Positions 52,901 through 61,900 of a stretch of 64,000 nt of DNA are shown piece after piece. Source of the stretch: Toxorhynchites rutilus septentrionalis (lineage: Eukaryota; Arthropoda; Insecta; Diptera; Culicidae); the NCBI RefSeq assembly GCF_029784135.1, contig NC_073744.1, positions 18,509,441-18,573,440 on the forward strand. Direction: 5' to 3'. Under the pieces are notes generated by a model, which had not been told where the DNA came from, searched no databases, and saw nothing but the letters and a program-made list of their open reading frames with translations. Both the position numbers and the translations under genes were made by a program. Position 1 is the first letter of the stretch; each line of letters opens with the position of its first letter.

Positions 52901-55900
52901 ATTTTGGCGTTTTTTACCCCGGAGCAGTAGTCTCTTCAGTGTATACCGTAGTGTACGCGAGGAGAACAAGAAATAAAATATTCGCGTCACGTTATTTTTA
53001 ATTGCTCCCTAAATATTTTTAACCACTTAAAAGTTTAAAAAAACTATGAAAAAAACCGTTCGTTTTTGGCACGGTTCGATTTTGGCAACACAAAATATTC
53101 GGACGTGTTGCCAAAAAAAAAAATGGCAACACAAAATATTCGGACTTGTTGCCAAAATCAAACGGGGTAACAAAAAACAAAAAAAATAATTTTGGGCGGG
53201 ACGAAATTTGCCGGGTCAGCTAGTATATAATAAAATAATGGAGATGATTTTTGGACCATAAAATTTGATCTGAGGTGATTTGGTCATGTGTGTGTTTCAT
53301 CGAAAAAAACATACTTAGGTTTGTGTAAAGCAATCTATCTATCTATCTTCTATCTTCTATCTTCTATATATATAAAAATGGAGTGATGTCTGTCTGTCTG
53401 TCTGATTCTTATAGACTCGGAAACTACTGAACCGATCGACATGAAAATTGGTATGTAGGGGTTTTTGGGGCCGGGGAAGGTTTTCGTGATATTTTGAGAC
53501 CCCTCCCCCCTCTCTAAGGGGGGGGGGGCTGCCATACAAATGAAACACAAATTTCTGCATTACTCGGAAATTAACCAAGCAAACGAAACCAAAGTTGGCA
53601 TGTGAAAGTTTTAGGGTGCAATAAATGTTTCTATGATGGTTAGACAGTCCTTCCCCCACTCAAAGGGGGGGCTGCCATACAAATGAAACACGAATTTCTG
53701 CATTACTCGAGAATTAATCAAGCAAATGAAACCAAATTTGGCATGTGGAGGTTTTAGGATGCAATGTTTCTATGGTGTTAAGATACTCCTTCCCCCTCTC
53801 TTAGAGGGTGCTGCCGTACAAATGAAACACAAATTTTTGCATTACCCGAGAATTAATCAAGCAAATTAAACCAAATTAGGCATATGGAAACTTTAGGGTG
53901 CAATGAATGTTTCTATGGTGGTATGACTAAAACGTCAAATCCCTTATATTGCCAGTGTACCCAATATTGCTGCGGTTCACTGACATTTTGGTTCTGTCAA
54001 TTACTGTTGTTTACAACTCGGTTCGGTTATATAGTCGAATAGTGGCTAACTTTAAACTCCATGTTAAATGTGAACACCTCCATGTGAAACCGAAATATAA
54101 AAATCGCTCATGCAGTTAGAAATAAAGCATACTATCTCCGTGATTTCAACGATTTCAATCCTCACAATGATATGTTGGTAAACAAATGACGCCATATTGA
54201 TTTTGATTTTGGGTAGCCTATATTCAATTGATGTCTAACCCCTGGGTTAGATACCTCTCCCCCCTCTCTTAGGGGTGGCTGCCATACAAATAAAACACAA
54301 ATTTCTGCATTACTCGAGAATTAATCAAGTAAATGGGCGGGACGAAGTTTGCCGGGTTAGCTAGTTCAGTATAATATTACAGTAACAGTGTTCTGGGATC
54401 GATACCAGGTGTCTTGGCCAGATTCCTGACCAGAAAAATTTACAATGAGACCATTTCAAATTCTGCAAGAATCTTATCACTGTTGTTCGTTTTCATACAC
54501 TTTCGATGTTTTGTACAAATAAAATCCGTCCTTGATGACCTGCACTGCTCTTTCAAGCTCCTCCTTTTTCTGACATTGTCTGTCTATCTTTTTTTTTGTA
54601 ATTCCGCGGCATCTGTAATCAGAACCACAGAAACGTGTCCATGTAACCTCACACAGAATGCAAAAACGGTAACGGTATTGAATTAAAGAGACTTTAAACT
54701 CTGAGAGTTCATTCGTCTCTAATGCAAAAATTCAAATGCATTTTATTTTATTTTTGGTTACCAAACTTACAGTTTCGGAGCATCAAACTTACAAAAAACT
54801 TACATTCAAGTGTTTGTTTTGCTCATGCTACCGTTTCCCCCCCCCCCCCACCTGTCCAATTGTTATTTACGTTAGGTACATATGGTTGAGCCGTACTTTT
54901 TGAGATAAAGGGGTGGTCCGAATCATCCCACCATTTTAAAAAAGTAAAATGTTCAGTGAGAAGATTAAAATTTACATGTTCCCAGCACATATTTGACAGA
55001 ATGTTTAATTCAAACCATCATTCTAAACTGAATGTTTAACCCCTACACAGAGCTTACTTCTGCTGAACTACCTGGTGCGCAATGGCTCGGAGCGGGTGGT
55101 CACCTCGTCCCGGGAGCACATCTACGATTTGCGATCGCTAGAAAACTATACCTTCGTGGACGAGAACGGAAAGGATCAGGGTATTAACGTGCGGCACAAA
55201 GTCCGAGAGCTGATCGACTTCATCCAGGACGACGATAAGCTGCGGGAGGAACGCAAGAAGGCCAAGAAAAACAAGGACAAATACATCGGTATGAGCTCGG
55301 AGGCAATGGGTGGACTGCGGTATGGAGGCGGAAGTAGTGAATACGGCGCGGGCTACCGGGATAACTGGGACAGCCGAAGGAACGAAGATCGAGGGTGTAA
55401 GTTTGTGGGGTTTTGTGGGGCCTCATCGTGGCCTAACGAAGCGTTTGTTTTTGTCTTCCAGATAATGAGAATAAAGATCGATACGAATACGATTATCAGT
55501 ACGATGGAGAACGGGAGGATTCCGATACGGAATCGAATGGACCTCATGCCAATAGGTATACACAAAGCACTTCATTTCAATCTCTAGTACAACAAATAAA
55601 TAATTTCTTCTTCATAGATATTACGATAAGGAACGCTCCAAGAGCCCGGCAGCACGACAATCATCCACTTTGTCGGTTAGCTCTGGGGCTGGGGTCTCAA
55701 CGACGACGGCCATTGCTGGTGAAAAGAAGATAAATCTGAACATCAAATCTTCCTCTGCCGCACCAGTTGCACCGGCGAAAGCCCCAATTACGGTAGCTCC
55801 CACGAAGGGCACAAAAAAGATCGACATGGGAGCGGCAAGCAACTACGGCAAAGTGAGCGATCTCGGCATCAATTCTCCCACCCATAGAAATACCCATGCC

Positions 55901-58900
55901 GAGGAAATTCTCGCGACGCCCGATTCCAGTGGGAAGCAAAACAATGAAATACTGGAAGACCTGTTCAAAACCTGCCCGGGGCCACCCTCTGAGGGAACCC
56001 CCTCGAAGGTGGACGAACTGGATGATTTTGATCCCCGGTCGGAGGACACCGCCAAGCCCGCTACTGCCGGTCAGGAGTTTGGTGATTTTGAATCGGCTTT
56101 CGGAAAGGGCAGTAAGCCAACGAAAGCTGGCGATGATTTTGCCGACTTTACGGCCTTCAGTTCGGTACCAGCGGCGACAGCGACAGCGGCGCCACCAGCT
56201 GCTATCCCATCCAATGATTTGTTCTTCGGACTCAATCCTAGTGCCACATCCGCCGTTCCCCCTGCCTCCGCTGCCACCGCTAGTGGGCTGAATTTGTTTG
56301 GAATGCCGGAACAACAGCAGTCGAAGCAGAAGTTGGCGACGAATGATTTGCTGTCCGATTTGAGTGGATTGACGCTCGGAAGTACAAACGGTGAGTTTAG
56401 TTAATGAGCAATTCCAAATGAAATCGACAAATGACAAAACATGAGTATTTTTGATTCGAATGAAAGTTTGTATTCCGTTTGGGTTGGAGGAAATATGAGT
56501 CTTCCACAGCATTTTGGAATTTTTTGACTCAAGTGTAATTTTTGAAAAGGGGGTATCGATTTCAGTAAAAGAAATCTTTGATAATTTATATCTCAAAAAC
56601 TATGAGTCGTACCGAAATAGTGTCTTAGAAAGAGTTCTAGAGTATTGATGTCCAAACGTGAAAAAATATACACTGAAAAAAAATTGAACTCATTTTTATT
56701 TACAGAAAAAAAACTTTAATTTGCAATATCTAATATACATATTTTTAAATTTTTTTCATATAAAATAGAAGTCATGTAAAAAATTTATAAAATGGGTACA
56801 AGAAGGTAAAACTATTTTTGACGAACTTTGTGAAACATCGAATTTTTATGAATTTTCGAAACTTCGAATTTTTGTATATTGACATTTTAGCCACAAATTG
56901 TGAATTGTGATGTGATTTAAAAAATGCAATAAATGATTCTAAGGTGGTTAGATACTCCTCTCTGAGGGGGAACTGCCATGTAAATGAAACACAAATTTCT
57001 GCATAACCCGAGAACTAATCAAGCAAATGGAGCTAAATTTGGCATTTGAGGGTTTTTGGGTACGAGAAATGTTTCTATAATGGTATGGCACCCCTCCCTT
57101 CTCTGGAATGGAGAAGTGGTTCCGTAAAAATAATACACATATTCCAACCAAACCAGGCAATTGAAAATTTTCGGAAAACTCTGAAGGAAAATGGGAAAAT
57201 TCGAAAAATTCAATTCGCATGTGTTCTACAATTACATATTAACAAGCGTTGTTAGTCCATTCGATGTTTGCGGTAACGAAATTGATATTCGTTCGAAAGT
57301 GGAAATGGGTTTTAATGTGATAAAACGCACTTCTATATCGTCTTCTATCTATATAAATAAAAATGGTCCACCGAATGTGTTGATAAGAGCAAAACTCGAG
57401 AAAGGAATTGTCCGATTCAGGGTTGTCTATATTCTATCATACTTTCTGTATCAAACATTTGATAGAGGAATGAATCCGGTTTACCATCTGTCATGACTGA
57501 CGAACAAGCCGATGCCTCAACGATACCTACGATAGCTAGCTTATTCCGTCAACAATTCAGTCATGTTTTCGAAACTGAAACAATTAGTATCGAACTCATA
57601 CAAAAAGCAATTGAAAATATTTCAATTCTACCTGAGATTGATTCTCATCCTGTAGTTGACGCCGTAACTGTTCACAACGCCTGCTCGAAGCTAGAAGCAT
57701 CATCTTGCTCTGGTCCTGATGGAATTCCATCCATTGTTTTAAAACGTTGCGCTGATAGTTTGTCTTCACCGTTATGAACATTGTTCAATAGATCTATACA
57801 AAGCGGGATTTTCCCCAATATATGGAAACAGTCCTATGTGTTTAAGAAAGGGAGCAAGAAACATGTGAAAAATTACCGTGGAATTGCTTGCTTATGTGTG
57901 TCCTTCTCCAAACTCTGCGAAGTGATTGCTCTCGATTTCATTCAACACGCATGTAAAAGTTACGTAGTTGAAGAACAACTTAGATTTTTTCCTGAACGCT
58001 CAACTTCAACAAACATTAAAGCATCATGTCATTTATATATAAAGCACTTGAATCAAAATACCAAGTCGACGCAATATACACTGATTTTTCAGCGGCCTTT
58101 GACAAAATCAATAATCAGATCACGATTGCTCAATTGCATCGCATCAGCTTTAATGGATCGTTACTGCTCTGGCTGCAGTCTTATCTGTCCGGTCGAACTT
58201 TATATCACCCCCATTCGAAGTGACATCGGACGTTCCACAGGGAAGCCACCTCGGACCTTTAATTTTCCTACTGTGCCTCAGCGACGTCAACCTTATATTA
58301 GAATGCAAGAAGCTTTCTTATTTATGCGGATGACTTCAAACTCTTCATGCGCGTGGAGAACTACGAAGATGCCGTGTTTTTGCAAAGACAATAATTTTTG
58401 CCAGTTGGTGTGAAGCCAACCGTATGTCGCTCAACGCTGCAAAGTGCTCTGTGATCTCCTTCTCTCGGAAACGAACAACGATATGATTCGATTATGAGCT
58501 TTATGGATCTATGTTGAATAGAACCTCAAACATGAAGGACCGAGGAATTATTTTGGATTCGAAGATATTTCATACGTTGTTTCAAAGGCATCCAAAGCTC
58601 TTGGTTTTACGTTCCGTATCACCAACATACAGTGCCTCAAAGCTCTATACTGTTCTCTGGTTCGCTCGATCTCATCAGGCATCCGTACTCATCCGTAGTT
58701 TGGGCTCCTTATTACGATAACAGCATCCACAGAATTGAGTCTGTTTTACGCAAATTTGTACGCTTCGCTCTACGTCGACTGCCCTGGAATGATCCTCAGA
58801 ATCTCCCCAGCTACGAAGATCGCTGCAAGCTTTCAGGATTAAATCTGCTTCGCGAGCGACGTGCGACGCAAAAACTTATAAAAACATAGAGCATTTGATG

Positions 58901-61900
58901 GGAGGAGGGGAATGATTTCAAAAGTGGATAATTGAGACGCAAATATGCAAATGGACGATAACTTCGTCAAATATGTTTCTTTTCAAAAACCGCACAAAAA
59001 CAGGTTTTACTGTATATATAAAAATCTCGCGTCACGATGTTCGTGGTCGAACTCATCCGGAACGGCTCGACCGATTTCAATGAAATTATGCGCAAAAAAT
59101 TGTTAGGCATGAGAATAGATGGTAATCTATATATGATATCGCTAGGATACCGATTACCGTATATTTGGTATCGATTTGCGTGACCCTATGTAGAAAAAAA
59201 TTGACTTTAAAACATACAAAAAATCACAAATTTTCACTCTCTAACCCCCATTTCCTATTTTTCCATCGTGATTTAAATATTTTTATAAACAATATCTAAA
59301 TAATACATTTATCCGCCGTTCGTTTCTCAAACGAAACGAATTAATTTACGTTGTAAAATGAAAAATGGCGCTACGTCTGCTTCATCGAACTTCCATTCAC
59401 ATTTGCCCGAGTAACCTCAATTAGCCTAAAGCCTGACGCATCACCCAACAAATTGGTACATGAAATTTGGAAAATCGATTTTTTTTCTATACCAAATGAC
59501 TCAAAAATGCATGAAACGTCGAGTGTTGGCATCTCTAATAAAATTTTGGCCGGATAACTTGTGGGACTTGGCCTGAGTGGCCTAAAAATCAAAACTTTGA
59601 GTGTTTTGAGGCACCCCTAAATCATGTCCAATAGAGCTGAAATTTTGCACAGGTCGTTTTTTGGGCAAAATGTACATAGTCGTTTTTGAAATTTTAGATG
59701 ACCGTTTTCTCTTGCCACCCTAATAAACACCATTACTCTTTTCGAATCAATGTATATGAACATTATGAACTGAGAGTCGAAACGAACAAAAGAGTGCGGT
59801 CGATAGATGTGTATCATACGATGATTTAACGCGGTCAGGAAAACGTCATTCTACGCGGCCAAGAGCAGTGTCAACAATTTATGGTATGGTTTACACGAAG
59901 GAGAGAGCGAACGAATGCGATTCCTACGACACAATCAACAGAAGCGGTGTAAGAAGGAATACATTCTCTTGCGAGACTCTATCGTGAGCAACGCCGACAC
60001 AGCCTTGGTATTGTAACGTCAAAATGCAATTCATTTTCATGATATTACAGCATGTATTCGTGAAAATGGTAATGGATTTTCAGGTGGAATAAGCACGCTT
60101 CTGGAACAAATATCATATATTAAAATTGACTCTAATGTATCAAATACGTGTTCTATGAAAAAGGTTTACTCTTTTACATTCTCTGCAGGTCGTGTAAAAT
60201 TTTGAACAAAAATTGTGTCTGATAATTATTTCACATCCATATAAATAAAAAAGATTCAACAAATGTGATGCTAAGCGCAAAACTGGAGGAATAAATCGTC
60301 CGATTTGAGCCGCCTTTTTTGAATTTGTCTCTGCCCATAGATCAATGTTAAGGCGAAAAAATCATTACCCTAAAATGAAAAATTCCTGTTTTGATACATC
60401 GCCGTCTATCTTTAAAATTACAGGTAGCCCGCAGTGCTGCCAAGTATGGCCATCCCTGTTTTATATAAATTAAAATGGATCGTTAAAATGGGAAAATTCG
60501 GAAAATTTAATTCTCCTATGTCCTGAAGTAACATCGTTGAAGACGTTGTTAGTCCCATTGAAATTCGAGTTGCCGGAATTGTTTTTCATGTTGCGTTGGT
60601 GTGAAGCGTAAATGGTGATGGATTGTTAGAGATAGAGAAAATTCTAAAACGGCCAATAGAAAGACCAATCAACCCATTCCCGTATTATTTAATACGTCAC
60701 ACATCAAGGCTAATGAACCTGCTGAGCGTTCTAGCGCCCTATGTTATTCAAGTACCCACGAGTGAGACTCGATGTTGTGCGGAAAAGAGTTAATAAATAG
60801 TTCTAGTATTGAACCCATGATCGTGCTGAGTAAGAAGATGTAAATGTTCGAATGTTTTCATATCAAAAATCTATTTTAGGTAAAAAACTATTTTAAAATG
60901 TAGATTAGAAGATCAATCAATGAACAGTTCTGCGATTGGACCCATGAACGTCTTTTTGAATGGCGTTAACGTTCCCTTGTGGAACTTTTGCCGTCTCAAC
61001 GTATGCATTAACTAGCGTCAATTATTAATACTTGGTTGAGATTTCTTAAGGGGGTATTCTAGTGTAGAGACACGAATTTCGGACGTTTTTTCGAACTCCG
61101 TAAAAATAAAACAAAGAATATTTTTACTATCCATTATATCATTATTCGTTTATCTATCTTTCAACAATAAAACAAAAATAGGACGGAAAAAAATATTCAT
61201 AATTAGAATAGTTACATGCTGGTGAAGTGAGGGTGTTCAAAAAAAAGTTGTGCCATGGCGTACACGATTCCAGTCCTTCTGGTTATCTGAAACAAAAAAA
61301 TCGAACAGATTCTGAATCAGTAAAGATGTCGCTATGGCATGAACCTCGGACAAGTCAAAAACATGGGTTTTAACAAAATGGCGGCCGTTTGAAAACAAAA
61401 ATGCTGTTTAAAACGTTTTTTTTGCGTTTACCGATTTTTTAAAAATAGTAAAATTAAAAAGTTATAATTTTTTATTGGTTCATGCGATAGAGAGATGTAT
61501 TTTCATATAAATTTGACATAAATCGGTTCAGTAGAACTTGAGATATCGTATACGCCAGTTAGAAAAAAACTAGTTCCGAGAGAAACGCGTTTGAAGTTCA
61601 TTGTGATGGCCGTAACAGGTTAGATACCACATCACTAAGATGGCTCTAACTAGGTAAATAATAGGATTTTCGATAAGTCCTTTCTAGAGTATATTCTTGA
61701 ATGCCTAAACTACAGAAATATGGTAAAAAAAATTTCGATTTTTTCAGATTTCTAGACTAGAATACCCCCTTAAGCCAAATAACACGCCTTGAATGTATTC
61801 CGAAGGGCAAGCTCTTGAATACGCGTGACCATAGTGCAAGTCGAAGGAAATTTCTTTGACGAAAAATCCTCCGGCCAGAACGGGAATCGAACCCGAACAC

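Larger units (their letters stand above)
49385..53223 (+). mobile_element. Helitron-like element, copy 2 (3' end CTAG), 5' part degraded
   Basis: The right end GGCGGGACGAAATTTGCCGG plus GTCAGCTAG then T fits the Helitron 3' terminus. Internal sequence (CAAATGGAGCCAAATTAGGG, ACAATTGAAAATTTTCGGAA, GTGACAAGCGTTGTTAGTCC) matches copies 1 and 3. A pogo/Tigger transposon is inserted at 50344-53167. No coding capacity of its own. Confidence 0.65.

Noticed and set aside
55697..56596. 300-codon minus-strand frame opposite lqfR exon 5
   Set aside because: It is the antisense shadow of a GC-rich coding exon. The plus strand has the conserved protein and splice sites.
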